64,000 nucleotides of DNA, taken from the NCBI RefSeq assembly GCF_051014445.1, contig NC_135136.1, positions 43,286,001 to 43,350,000 on the forward strand, in the 5' to 3' direction. The stretch is from Colletes latitarsis (taxonomy: Eukaryota > Arthropoda > Insecta > Hymenoptera > Colletidae). Positions 50,355 through 62,730 of the stretch are shown here, piece after piece. The notes beneath the pieces are model-generated. The model had not been told where the DNA came from, searched no databases, and saw nothing but the letters and a program-made list of their open reading frames with translations. The translations under genes and the position numbers were made by a program. Each line of letters opens with the position of its first letter. Positions within the stretch are counted from its first letter, which is position 1.

Positions 50355-51381
50355 TGCATCGACCGCGACTCGATTGCTCCAACCGCGACTTTCTCGAGGC
50401 GACGAGACCGTTGCCGAAGACGGTCGAGCTACGTAGATGCTTGTAACTTTATTTTATCATTTAGCAATTTCTCGGAGTAATTGATTCGATGTTGGAATTT
50501 TTCTTTTTCTTTTTTCAGCCATTACACTACGACAACGCGGCATTTCCAAGGCACCGAAGATTTTTCAGTTTTTTATTACGAAGAAATGCTGACTAATAAT
50601 GACGCGAACACCCAAATTGAAAATTAAAAGAAATTCGAATAGGACATAGGTATGTTTATATGAACTTTTTTTTATTATTTTATTACGCAGTGTCCTAAAT
50701 AAACGAACTACGCTCGATGCTCATTTTCTTTTTCTTCGGGAGTAGTAAAGTCTTTAGATAAAGATAAAACAAAGTGGTAGTAAACTGTACCACTCCCGCA
50801 AATGAAGGTGTTACTATCCGCGTTAAGAGCTTGTCGAGCAGTCCAACGATTTGTCGCCCTAAAATAAATACAACCAGATTAGTCGTAAATTATTCCAGCG
50901 ACTGGTATCGGGGATTTCGTTAATCGAATCGATCGGGTCAACGAGTAACGTTGCTCCACGACATTTCTTCCGGGTACCTTAATGTGCATCCACCTGCTCC
51001 ACCGCGTATTCAGTGTACATATAAAGGTTTAATCATTGGCTTGGACGCTGGCGACGCTCGCGTCTATCGAACCCGCGAGGACGATGCGTCGTCATTGTCG
51101 ACTACGAGCCTGTCGTCGTTCCATTTTAAAATTGCTGGACGCAAAGAGAAACGGGACTGTGTGGTCCACGATCACTCGAGTTTCCATCTTCGATCGACGA
51201 ACAATATCGACGGGAACAGTTTCCAAGCTAAATCGTTTTTCAAACGACTTTTTCACGTTGTAAAAATAGTGTGTTTAACAATTATCTTGAAAGTTATTTG
51301 CTGCATCCAAATGCAAATAGATATGCGTAAGATCGCCGTAGAAGTAGCGTTATTATCGATACGTATCAATAATTCATTTAA

Positions 51382-51585
51382 CAGGTTGACTGCCATGGTG
51401 GTCGCTGTTGACCGGCCCTTTAAACTTGCAACGCGTTAAAAAATCATTTACACCGAAAGAACCTTGATACTTGTAGAATTGTAAATAACGTTACTGTCAT
51501 TAGGGATGTTGTAAAATACCATGTGCACGATTCAATTATCGGATACTTTTATTTTTCACGAAAAACTGCCGTGGCGGTCGACGCG
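51382..51585. mobile_element. piggyBac-like MITE candidate, 204 bp
   Basis: TTAA occurs immediately outside both ends (51378-51381 and 51586-51589), the target duplication of piggyBac elements. Inside, CAGGTTGACTGCCATGG on the left pairs with CGCGTCGACCGCCACGG on the inverted right end, 12 of 17 positions. Differences are mostly transitions, as expected from CpG decay. There is no coding capacity. Confidence 0.5.
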
Positions 51586-52978
51586 TTAACGGAAGAACAG
51601 TTTTAATTTTCGCAAACGATCCGTCGAAACGAATTCGGTCTCCTTTCCCTTTGCAACCTTCAATTACGATAAGAGTTAGTATTGCGCATTGTCTGTAACC
51701 TAAACGTCGTTCTTAAAATGAATGTAAATTTAATACACGCGTATAAATTAAAGGAAAAAAAGTGGCTGGAAACGTGGTTGTTGTTTCTGCGCGTTTCACC
51801 CTTGTCCATAAAATAAACCTCTCTCCCCCCCGCCTTCCCCCTGCCCCTTGGACGATAAAATAAGCTAGAACTTGGGTTTTTCGGACCACGGTGATGTCAG
51901 CAATTCCAATTGTTCTATCGTGGCAGGTTTTTTATTTCGTACAGCTCTAGAATAAGCGCGAGATTGAACATTTTGTTTTAACTTGACATTAATCCGTTTA
52001 AGAACGGATCATTGCTATTATTAGCGAGGTATGAAAAATGCATAATATACAGGTATATAAATACAAGGGTAAAGTCGAGACTAACGAACGATACTTAAAA
52101 TTAGGACAGATCGAAGAATAGTAGAGCATTCTTAATGTGTTTACCTCATTAAAATGTTGTGCTACTCTATTAATAAAGCTAAGTGCTTTAAGACCTTGGC
52201 TTGGAATATTACGACAATATTTGGTGAAAGATAAGTTAGATGAAAATTAGACGGCGCGCGCCCGGGTCTCGAATACGGTCAACCAGTGACAATGGAACGT
52301 AATTTAGATCAGCGTTTCTCAAACAGTTATACATATTCTTAAAACAAATATCTCCCATAGTAAGAAATGTAAGAAATTTTTAAATATCGTTAACAAGAAT
52401 TAATTTATTATTAAATAAATCCTAAGAGGATGGCGTGATTCGTTTAGTTTATTTTTCTATTTATTTTGGTATTGTGTATATTATGAAAGAAACAAAATGT
52501 TTATGCGAGCCTGTTCAGACGTTCTGTATATACCTTTTCTCTTTTGCCTACAATTTCCACGGATCCTACTTTTCTCATACAAAGGTGTCCACTTTAGTCC
52601 GACCCTACACGAGTAATATGTATACATTGTCTGACCCCACGCGAGCCATGACTACTCCCGTCAGTTGAAACACGTAAACCCTTCTCGCGTTTGTAGCAAA
52701 TTGGCGCGCCTCGAGACTTCTGAATAAATTCCAATTTCGATATATTACAGTGGACGAAATTTCTGTAAGAACGCCATTACTTTCTGTCAAAAGTAGCCAG
52801 AATTTTTAAAACACCTCTTGTCCAATTTTATCACCCATCTTTGAACAACCTATACAAATCAAAAGAAACGTATGAGAGAAATATAATTGTTAAACCAATA
52901 AATATAGAATCAGAAAGGAAAGAATTTGTACGACGTTTATTTACAATAACAGTATGTTACTAATTGATTATGTATAGT

Positions 52979-53030
52979 GTATAATCTCTTTCCTATACAC
53001 CTTCCCAAGTTTATAGAAAGGAGATTATAC
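52979..53030. repeat. Short hairpin, 19 bp arms
   Basis: GTATAATCTCTTTCCTATA (52979-52997) pairs with the inverted copy at 53012-53030 at 17 of 19 positions, around a 14-nt loop. It is too short to be a typical pre-microRNA by itself and has no clear extension of the stem. Confidence 0.5.
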
Positions 53031-54560
53031 TAGAACTAGTCAGACTACTTGCTAGCCAGTTTATTCCCGTACGATGAAAGTATGTATACAATTTCTCATA
53101 CTTTGAAAAATGTTGCTCGAAATAGTACCAAGATTAACAGAAAATCTGTACATATTTAACGCGTACGCTTCTCGAATAGCAATTCCCAGCTCCATTTTTC
53201 CATAGAAAATTGAAAGAAACGACGTTGTCCCTTATCTCGTTACCGTTTAACCACGGCGTCCCTATCTGTCCAGAAACTCAATCCTCAATCACGTAATACA
53301 AAATTACCTGCCCGGCCGAAATAAATGTGTAACCCGTGAAGAAATCGCGGGAACACCTTTACGTGGACAGCAGCGCGTCGTCCGCGTTAAAGGTTGGCCA
53401 AGCAAACGAAGAATAATGAGGCCGGGTCGACACTGGCCGACCGCGATTCATTCCACCCTCCTACACCCAATCCGTTAATCCAAAGAATTATGGTTGATTC
53501 TTACTAGCGCTCAAGGGACACGATTGTTGAACGAAAAAAACTGTAACTTTGTTTCAGACACGAGCGATGACACGAGGAGTAAATGCCCCCGGTTGCTTAA
53601 CGTACACGAGGAAAGAACTCGACCTATTCACCTTCGACTTACTATATTATATATTTTTTTAATTATTGTACAAAGTAAATTATACAAAGTACATTACCTA
53701 GGACTAGAAGCTAAAATAGTCGAACATTTGTCGTAGCGTGAGTATCTCATAACATCTGTAAACTATACCAAATTAATAAACTTTCAAGTATCAAAATTTT
53801 GTCTTTAGTACGATCTCCATCTGTTGAATAAGAAGCACCGATATCGACAACCCCAACTACAACTCTTTCTTCGGAATCGGATAGTGAACAACCAAAGATA
53901 ATTACTGTAATTTGTTGCATCCATAATACACCACTAAAATTTAAACTTTTATTTACTGTAAAATATTATTTCTTTTTTTTTCAGAACTTATCATTTTAAC
54001 GACTATATTACGTCTAAGGAGATGTACATATTTTTGTCGGAACAAGTACTATTTTAACTTTTGTTGTCATTGCTTTCCGGACAACTGTGAAAATGAAGCT
54101 TTATGCGAGAGATCGGACGGTTCTCATGCACGTGGATAAGCAATGTGATGCCCAGAATGGCAGCCAGGCAGACGCGACGATCGGTCACGAGCGGCTCGTT
54201 CGTTTCGATTCGACCCACGTGTTTGTGCTTAATCCTATGCCCCAGCTGACCGACGTCCTAAGGTTTCACCAAACTATGTAGAGCTGGTGAACGCACCGTT
54301 TTTCCCTTTATTCTCGTCCCAACGTTGCACCAAGTTTCACCGCCGGCCACGAACGCTTCATCCAGGGTATCCAGGTCCCCCGATCGTCCCGTCGCGTATC
54401 AGTGCTGGGACGGTGCCATGGGTTCCCGTTAAACGACACCTGTAACGAGGTATGGCCATCGGAAGTTAGGTCTCGAGGGTCGCCACACGTTTACCATTAG
54501 CGATTACCTTTTCAAATCGATTAACGTTATTGGTACATTGGCGTGGTAATATTTTATTTA

Positions 54561-54760
54561 CAGTGTTATCCGCTTAAATGTACAACGTTCGGAACCGGAC
54601 GCGGACATTTAGGCGGAAAGGTTTATTCCAGGAATTGATCAGCTATAGTTAATACTGTCGTGCACATATATTCTATAATTAAACCGTTTATTAATGCAAA
54701 TGAATTTAAAAAAATTGTGGGTATAACACGAGGAACATTTAAGCGGACCGGACGGCACTG
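54561..54760. mobile_element. pogo/Tigger-like MITE, 200 bp
   Basis: The ends are CAGTG, with a shared inner block TCCGCTTAAATGT offset by a 5 nt indel between the two inverted ends. TA dinucleotides flank both ends (54559-54560 and 54761-54762), the Tc1/mariner-pogo target duplication. The interior is AT-rich and non-coding. Confidence 0.7.
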
Positions 54761-54926
54761 TAATTATATTTCGTCAAATATTCCTGTACTTGCCGAGCAC
54801 GTTCGACATGTTAAACAGCGATAAATAATAAGATAGCGTCTCACTTACAATTTCTGCTACAATTATTTTTTATTATACCAGAAGTTGGTTGTTCGGTGAA
54901 GTAGAGGGGGAAAAATTTTATTGTAT

Positions 54927-55070
54927 CATCCGCCCTATTCGTTGGAGTTACTTCCACCTGGTTCTTCTCTTGTTTCCCAAACTTTTTTTGTACCGCCATT
55001 TCGGGAACGTGGCAATTGTTCGGAAGGAACCCAACGAACGACAGGGCGTACTGTATCATTATCTCTTAAT
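54927..55070 (+). pseudogene. Decayed mariner/Tc1 transposase fragment
   Basis: One frame reads HPPYSLELLPP, close to the HPPYSPDLAP motif just before the last catalytic Asp of mariner-type transposases. The adjacent frame continues with FHLVLLLFPKLFLYRHFGN, resembling the following FPKLK...F region. A frameshift separates the two. Only this short piece remains, so the call rests on one motif pair. Confidence 0.4.
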
Positions 55071-55477
55071 GGGCGCTACGTAAAACTTTGTTCTATTAGA
55101 ACGAACGTGTTTTAGTCTGTTAGAAATAAGTTTGAAAAAAATGCGGTATCTTTTTAACCCGTCGAGGTGGTCGAACGCGTTAAGTGGAAAACTCTTTCAA
55201 CGAATTAAGATCGCGTAAGTCGGGGACCTGCCGTACAACAATTGGCAATCACACGCCATTTCGCGTCATTATACACGGTGGAGTTTAAACGCGAAGAAAA
55301 GGACGCGGTTGACGGTTCGCGGTTGTACCGACCTGATAATAGCGGAAGATTAACGCCGTCCCACGCGTATACTGCTTAGGATTTAGTATCTGTTCGACGT
55401 ACGTAGGTGTACCTAGGATCGATGAACCAAGTCCGCGGTAATTACTGGGCCCGTCGATAAACACAGCCGAAGGGGAA

Positions 55478-58400
55478 ATGAATCCGTCCGAGTCGCAGCA
55501 AAATCTTCTGGCGAACGAAGCCAGAGCGCCGTCGGAGCAATCCTTAAACCCACCCCAGGACTATGCTCTTGGCCCAGTTGAGAAGCACTTCCTGCTAAGC
55601 GCGGAACGAGGTGATTGTGCCACTGTCAAAAGGTAATCCTTCGAGCTGCCGCGAAGATAAATCGTCAGTAAGATCGCGAAAAAGAGAAGACGTTGGGGGG
55701 CGAGGATCTGATCCCGAGCCACGAACAATCAATCCCTCGACGATCGAGTTGTCCACAGATTTCGCCAACATATCGACTACATTTTTACAATTAATCACAA
55801 TAATCACAGTCGTCGATAGAATAATCAAGTAATCTTGTACATCGTTTGTAATTTGTAATCATTTATACATATATCTTTCGATCGTTGAGTTTGATACAGA
55901 ATATCGTAACAGATTAATGAATGTGATCATTTTTATGTAGCGTAATAACTCTTAATTGTCTTCAAAAAAATAATGAATTTCAAGTATGTACTTGGACTCG
56001 ACTAATGTATATTGAACTCGAGTGTTACTAAACGTTATCGTATGGCAGGTTATTGGAGGAAAATAAGGATCATCCGGAGATCTTGAACATCAACTGCGTG
56101 GATCCGCTAGATCGATCAGCCCTGATCGCCGCCATCGAGAACGAAAACGTCGAGCTCATAAATCTGCTCCTCGAGCTCGGGATCCAAGTGAAGGTAATCA
56201 GCAAAAGTTTACATGCAATAACAAAAAACACATCTGTAACTTTCTTTGCTTGTAACAAAGTCATATATAAATCATCCCAGTTACAAGATATACCCTGTAT
56301 TGGAAGCGGGAGCGCGCGACGTGGATTCTCGATAAAGTATCCACCGCCAAGGCTGCGTGTTTAAAAGCATAGCACATTCCGGACATAATTCCTCGTTCTT
56401 TCTTCAGGATGCACTCTTACATGCCATAAAGGAAGAGTACGTGGAAGCTGTGGAGATCCTTCTAGAATGGGAAGAAAGGACACACACGCCTGGGCAACCT
56501 TACGTGAGTTTAACAAGTTCACCGTAGCGATGGATCATCTTTTCAATCGGTCGAGCAACGGTCAACAAGATGAAAATTCAAAAATTACGATCAGAGAGCG
56601 GGACATGTGTGACAAATGTTTATGTCCCTCTTATTTAAAAAGAAATAAAATAATCACCGTCATGAAAATAAAAAAAAAGTTCCTCGATGGTTTACAATTC
56701 CTTTCAGAGTTGGGAAGCTGTCGACAGATCGTCGTCCAACTTCACGCCCGACATAACACCGCTGATCCTGGCCGCACACAAGAACAACTACGAAATCTTG
56801 AAAATACTTCTCGACCGTGGCGCGACGCTCCCCACTCCTCATGACGCCAGGTATAGCCAAATTCCGATTTTGAAACTAGAAACGTTTGTTATAGTTGTCT
56901 AAAACTGCGTTAACCCGAAAACCTTAAATCGAAGACGACCAATTATTTAGCTTATTCAAAGTTATTTGGCTTCATGTCAATACTCGTTCGTCGCTTACAA
57001 CGGGGTTATTCGATTAAGAGTGCTAATTATGTTATTGCAAAACTGGCACGTGCTATCAAAACGTGCAAGCGTACAACGCGGCCACATTTATAGTGTACTA
57101 AAAATGCAATATTTAAAATCTTTTCAATTTCCCATTGTTCACTGTTATAATAATAATTTTTTAATTTTCATAGATAATAGTTATCATTTCGGATATTTTA
57201 TATTTTATTATATTATATTATATTATTTATGGGTGTGTGGTAGATGTGGCTGCGACGAGTGTGTGACATCCAGCGAGCAGGACTCTCTGAGACACTCGCA
57301 GGCTCGAATAAACGCTTATCGTGCTCTCACGTCGCCATCTTTGATCGCTCTATCCTCGAGGGACCCCCTTTTAACGGCTTTCGAATTGTCCTGGGAGTTA
57401 CGACGATTGAGTAAAATGGAGCAGGAGTTTCGTTTCGAGTACAATGTAATCTACTTTTACTAATGACCTATCGACACGTTGTTCTTGTACATTAACAACA
57501 ATTCGACGAGAATAGTACTTAATTTTCGAAGCTAATAAATAATTGTTGAACGTTGAACGTTGTTTGGTTGCAGGAGATGCGGGAGCAGACGCAAAACTTT
57601 GCCACATCTTTGCTGGATCACGCACGCACGTCCCTGGAACTGGAAATAATGCTGAATTATAATCCACACGGCGAAAACTGGGAACCCGGAGAACGACAAA
57701 CGCTGGATCGGCTCAAGCTTGCAATCAAGTACAAACAGAAACAGGTATAGAGGCGAGAAAAGAAAAATAACTCATTATCTGAAATCATGCAACGCGGTGC
57801 TAATAAATATTTACAATGAATTTCGAATTCCAATAAATGCAACGCTCTCGCGGGAAATAAATTTTTAAATACTATTTTATCCAACGCTTTATTTACGGGC
57901 ATTGATTGCACATATTTTTTTATTCCATTTGAGAGAAATATGAACGAACTCAAGAATAAATACTTGAATTTGAAGTTCGTAGCCCACCCTAACGTGCAAC
58001 AATTACTGGCTGCAATCTGGTACGACGGTTTGCCGGGCTTCAGAAGGAAAAGCATGATCGGGCAGTTCATAGAAGTCGGAAAACTAGGCGCCATGTTTCC
58101 GGTTTACAGCTCGATTTACATGCTGTCCCCTACGTCGCCGATGGGTCTGTTCATGAAGAAACCGTTCGTCAAGTTCATCTGCCACTCTTCGTCGTACGCG
58201 TTCTTTCTGAGTGAGGAACGATTGATTTTTCTTAACAAATTAAACGCCGTATCGCAACGCCATAGGCCAACGGACAGCCATTTATTTCCTCCGCTTTTAG
58301 TGGTTGGCGTTTAATTTTTAAAAAGGAATTGTTCCTTCACGCAAAGTTTTTCCATCGATTCCTCGCGTGGCTGGCTGTTTTTATGCGCGAAGCGAGGCAA

Positions 58401-61400
58401 AGAATTAGTCGCTAGTAATTTCGTTATGAGGGGCAATGAGATTCGAACAGATTGAAATTTGCCTTAGTGCTGCTCGGGATGGCGTCTCAACGTATCGAGT
58501 ACCTGGTAATCGAGTTATTCGGGAACGCCTGGTTGCATGAGATACTAGCTGAGTGGAAGAGACGAGAACGCGGCTGTATTCCTGGTTTCGTCGAATCTGG
58601 CGTCATCATCTACGTAATCAGTAAACAGATTCGAATTAAATCTTTCTTTATAAAAAAAAAAAAAGAAAAAAAAATAATTGCATTTTTTCTTTGATTTTTT
58701 TCTCTCTGGCTCAAAATATTAAAAACAGAATGAATATTATTCTATAATTCATTTATTTTAAGTTAACGCGTATGTTATTTTCAATTTGTATTTTCACAGA
58801 AATTTTTTGTCACGGCCAAAGGGCACGATAAATGAATTTTGTTCGCCAAGTGTAATCAAGATCCACCCTAATGTAACACGTTTCAATTTTCCAGGTTTGG
58901 TCACGGGCGAAATGAGATCGTTATGGTCGGACGGATTGTTGGAGTACGTATCGGATCTTTGGAACGTGGTGGACTTCATTCAAAACGTGTTTTACGTAAT
59001 CTGGGTAGTGTTAAGGCTCACTGCTTGGATTATAGTTCAAGTACGCTTATCTAATTCCTAATTTTATAAATACAATATTTGCTGCGGTGAATCAAGATCG
59101 CTTCATCCGTTACAGAGTAACGTAGATCCTATTTTGCCTCGTAATGAAAAATAAGAAAATGTGAAAAGCTTTTGTTATACATATAAAAACGTGATTTAAC
59201 AGAAACGAAACGACACAAATTCATAGTTATCAGTCGACTAATGGAAACTGTACTCTCAACAGAGGGAATATTGGAGTGGTGTAGATCCTTGGTACCCCAG
59301 AGATCAATGGCATGCTTTCGATCCTATGCTTCTTTCCGAGGGAGCTTTCGCCGCCGGTATGATTTTTAGGTAATACTATTCGTTAATATTACACACATTC
59401 TTCTTCATCCTCCAATTTAGTCAAGTTAACTTAGGAACGAAACGCTTTTATTTCACGCTCTCTACGTAATTTTGTCACATCTTTGAAAAAGGAGTAGATA
59501 GAAGCGACGGTCCGTGATTTTCAAGATCAATGATGTGTTTTCAGTTTTTTGAAGCTCGTCCACATATTCAGCGTGAACCCCCACCTTGGACCACTCCAAA
59601 TTTCCCTTGGGAGAATGATAATAGACATTATCAAGTTCTTCTTCATCTACACGCTAGTGTTGTTCGCCTTCGGTTGCGGTGAGTATCCAGCTACGTTCAT
59701 TTATTCATCGTCCATGTTCCCTCAAGTATGCCGCACCGTTTGAACCCAGGAGACGCTACCTTTCGTCACATCCGTGGGTGTAGCTAGCTTGGGTCCCATT
59801 GAAATCACCAACGCATACTAAAATTGTTATCAATGAGACCCAGTTATCTTATAAAAAAATTAGATAAAAATTAAGTGTATTTCCGTAAAACTCAGGAATG
59901 AACCAATTAATGTGGTATTATGCGGATCTGGAGAAGATGAAATGCTACAGCATAAAAGGCTTTCCGGATCTGCCGGACTTTGATAATCAGGAAAAGGCTT
60001 GCTCCATTTGGAGACGTTTCGCAAAGTACGTATAAAACTTGTCGTTAAAAATAATTTACATTATAACGTGACGTGTTCCAGAAATGGTAAAAAATTCTGT
60101 AAACGCTTTCAGCTTGTTCGAAACGTCGCAATCGCTCTTTTGGGCCAGTTTTGGTATGGTAGACCTAATGTCCTTCGATCTGACAGGGATAAAGAGCTTT
60201 ACGAGATTTTGGGCACTGCTCATGTTCGGTTCCTACTCCGTGATAAACGTAATCGTCCTGCTGAATATGTTGATCGCTATGATGTCCAATTCCTATCAGA
60301 TCATCTCGGTACGAGAACCATTTACACGACACTTGAAGTAGACAAAGTATTCTTTCCGATTACAGAGATATACCTTAGCACAATTTCTCGTGTAGTGTCT
60401 GCAGTTGCAACTACATTTTTATCTGCATTTTATCGATGTGACTTTCAGGAAAGAGCCGACACGGAATGGAAATTTGCCAGGAGCCACCTGTGGATGAGCT
60501 ATTTCGAGGACGGTGATACGGTGCCTCCTCCATTCAATATGGTTCCGACTGGCAAAACGTTCAACAAAATTCTAACGTGCGGAAAAACCGGCCGTCAAAC
60601 GAGATCTTTGATAGTACGTACCCCATTTTATCGATCCAAATAGACAAATTGAAAGGTGCATATAGTTTAGTTATTTATAAAATTAGTTTTTACATTGATA
60701 CGATATATTTTAAAACTGACCTGTAGAAAAAGTCGAGGGAAAAAGCACTGGCAAGGCACGACACAGTGATGCGATTGCTGATACGACGCTACGTGACCGC
60801 TGAACAAAGAAAACGCGACGACTTTGGCATCACCGAGGACGACGTAATTGAAATCAGACAGGACATTTCTTCCCTGCGTTACGAGCTGATTGATATCCTA
60901 CGGCAGAACGGAATGAGAACACCGCAGTTTGACAAACAGGAAGCAGCTTGTGAGTTTTCCGTTATCTTCGAGTTTTTATAGTCTTTTTATTATTAATTCT
61001 ATTCCTCATGCGCCCTTAAAATTACAGACTTTTTTCTTACCACTCTCTCCGTAGACAAAACGATCAACATTTACGAAAATCTTAATATTACAGACCTCTA
61101 TCAACTTAGCTTCGTGTCTAATCGTCTGGTCATTTAATAAAACAATTTTAATCCTGTAAGCTCCTTTCTCCTGCACGACCCACTCAACCTACTGTATTAA
61201 TTTAATATTATACCCCGTAGACATTTCATAGCGTAGTAATTTCTTTCTCGATAGTCCCACTTAGGCTTACCTCGCTGTATACCACGACTGTTCCATGAAT
61301 AGTTTATCTCAGAGAAAGGTGCACGATGTAGTTTTACCTTGATGTGTGTATGGTTACAAGGATATCTTTAACCGTCGTGTGGCACACAAGTAACGCAAAA

Positions 61401-62730
61401 GAACGATAAAATACTACCCAGACAAATGCATATAGAAGCAACAACAATAAAAACGTAATGATACAAAAATAAAAGCCTTTTAAATAGTTTTATTTACTAT
61501 AGATTCTTTAAAAAAAAATCATGATTAATGTCTCCTTATGACAATTCGGAATTCCGCTATTCTTAAATAAATTTTCAAACATTTTCTTCGTTTTTTGTTC
61601 GTCAGTATCTGGCAAGAAAGGTCGAGTGATGGAACGTCGTCTTCAGAAGGACTTCCAGATCGGTATAGTGGAGGGCATCGTGAACGCCGTGATCCAGAGC
61701 GAGAAGGAACCAAAGGACGTGTTCAGTCAAATCGCAAAAGCGATCGGCCGGAAGAGCAGCGGAAGCAAGAAGAAGGACTGGAACGCTGTCGTCCGGAAGA
61801 ACACCATCGTGAGAGATCCGATTGGTAGTACGAGCGAGGCGACGATGAAACGACGCAGCATTCGTAGACTACCGCATCAAGCGAACTCTGACCTGGCCTC
61901 GTTGGACCCTAATCGTCTGGTCGACTACAATCCAAATCTGACCGAGGTCTCGCCAACCACCAGAATCGCTTACGCAAAGTTCATGATGAGTCGAATTAAA
62001 CCAGGCCCGGAAGAAGGCGAAGAAGGTGATTGCTAGATGTTAAAACATCACCAACTCGTTGACAATTATTTCGTAAAAAGATAATACACATAAATATTGT
62101 AATATTTCCTCACGAACGACAAGGTTACGAATTTTTGTTGTTTTTCCAGAACCGAACGAGGAAGGGACAGAACGGACTCAGAGGGTTAGCATTCAAGAAC
62201 CAGATCGTCCTGTTTCAGTGTTGAAGAAAAGCTTGCTGAAGTCGATTAGCTCCGGCAGCTTGGACAAAGGCGACAAGTCGGTGTCCGTCGAAGTGAGGGC
62301 ACCCTCTCCGATCCCAGAGGACCCGAGAGAGGACGAAGCCGCGAAATCGCCCAAAGGAAAAGCTGCTGCCGCGAAACAAACGAGCCAGACATCGAAGAAG
62401 GAAGAAGATGCTAAGAAACCAACCGAAGAGAAGAAAGGCGACAACGACGAGGCGAAGAAGAAGGAAGAAGAGGAAAAGAAGAAGAAAGAGGCGGAAGAGA
62501 AGAAGAAAAAGGAAGAGGAAAAGAAAAAGAAAGATGAGGAGGAGAAGAAGAAGAAGGAAGAGGAGAAAAAGAAACAGGAGGGTGGGGATAAGAAGGGTGG
62601 GGACGAGAAGAAAGAGTCTGGCAGTCAAGCACCAAAATCTGCGCCACCAGAAGACAACGTGCCGGTTGCCACTACGAAGCTACGTGGAAAATCAAAGGCC
62701 ACTGGCCAAATAATGGGCGGATGGATCTGA
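55478..62730 (+). CDS. trp: TRP channel (TRPC subfamily), photoreceptor-type trp orthologue
   Basis: Ca2+-permeable cation channel opened downstream of phospholipase C in insect rhabdomeres. Exons: 55478-55632, 56049-56193, 56408-56503, 56708-56850, 57244-57445, 57574-57744, 57976-58210, 58468-58620, 58895-59040, 59263-59369, 59545-59678, 59896-60025, 60113-60308, 60449-60613, 60727-60949, 61606-62025, 62150-62730 (1133 residues, frame closes). Ankyrin repeats fill residues 30-180 (TPLILAAHKNNYEILKILLDRGA), then CGCDEC and the TRP_2 region (FVAHPNVQQLLAAIWYDGLP). Six membrane segments span about 330-670. The pore has SLFWASFGMVDLMSFDL with its Asp near 623, followed by LLNMLIAMMSNSYQ and the TRP box EWKFAR (from 677). 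A Lys/Glu tract lies at about 1024-1087 and the end is TGQIMGGWI, like fly TRP's terminal GWL that binds INAD. Closer to trp than trpl or trp-gamma throughout. Confidence 0.95.
62400..62590 (+). repeat. GAR purine-rich repeat coding a Lys/Glu tract
   Basis: A run of AAG, GAA, GAG and AAA codons in the last trp exon encodes alternating Lys and Glu runs. Minus-strand frames through it (Leu/Phe/Ser-rich) are artefacts of composition. It sits where fly TRP has Lys-Pro-rich repeats. Confidence 0.85.

Larger units (their letters stand above)
50155..55477. other. Gene-poor interval between neuropeptide gene and trp
   Basis: After a short 3' UTR this stretch has no supported gene. It holds the small transposon-like elements and the mariner relic listed separately. 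Open frames at 50951-51439 and 54087-54281 have no recognisable domains. The trp promoter and any 5' non-coding exon should lie toward the right end; a TATA box is not evident. Confidence 0.55.

Noticed and set aside
54087..54281. 64-codon frame in a GC-richer patch
   Set aside because: No recognisable domain, no splice signals, no neighbouring exon. It may be an old mobile-element fragment, but nothing identifies it.
62215..62628. 137-codon minus-strand frame, Leu/Phe-rich
   Set aside because: Antisense shadow of the Lys/Glu codons in the last trp exon; it looks like membrane helices only because GAR codons reverse to CTT/TTC/CTC.
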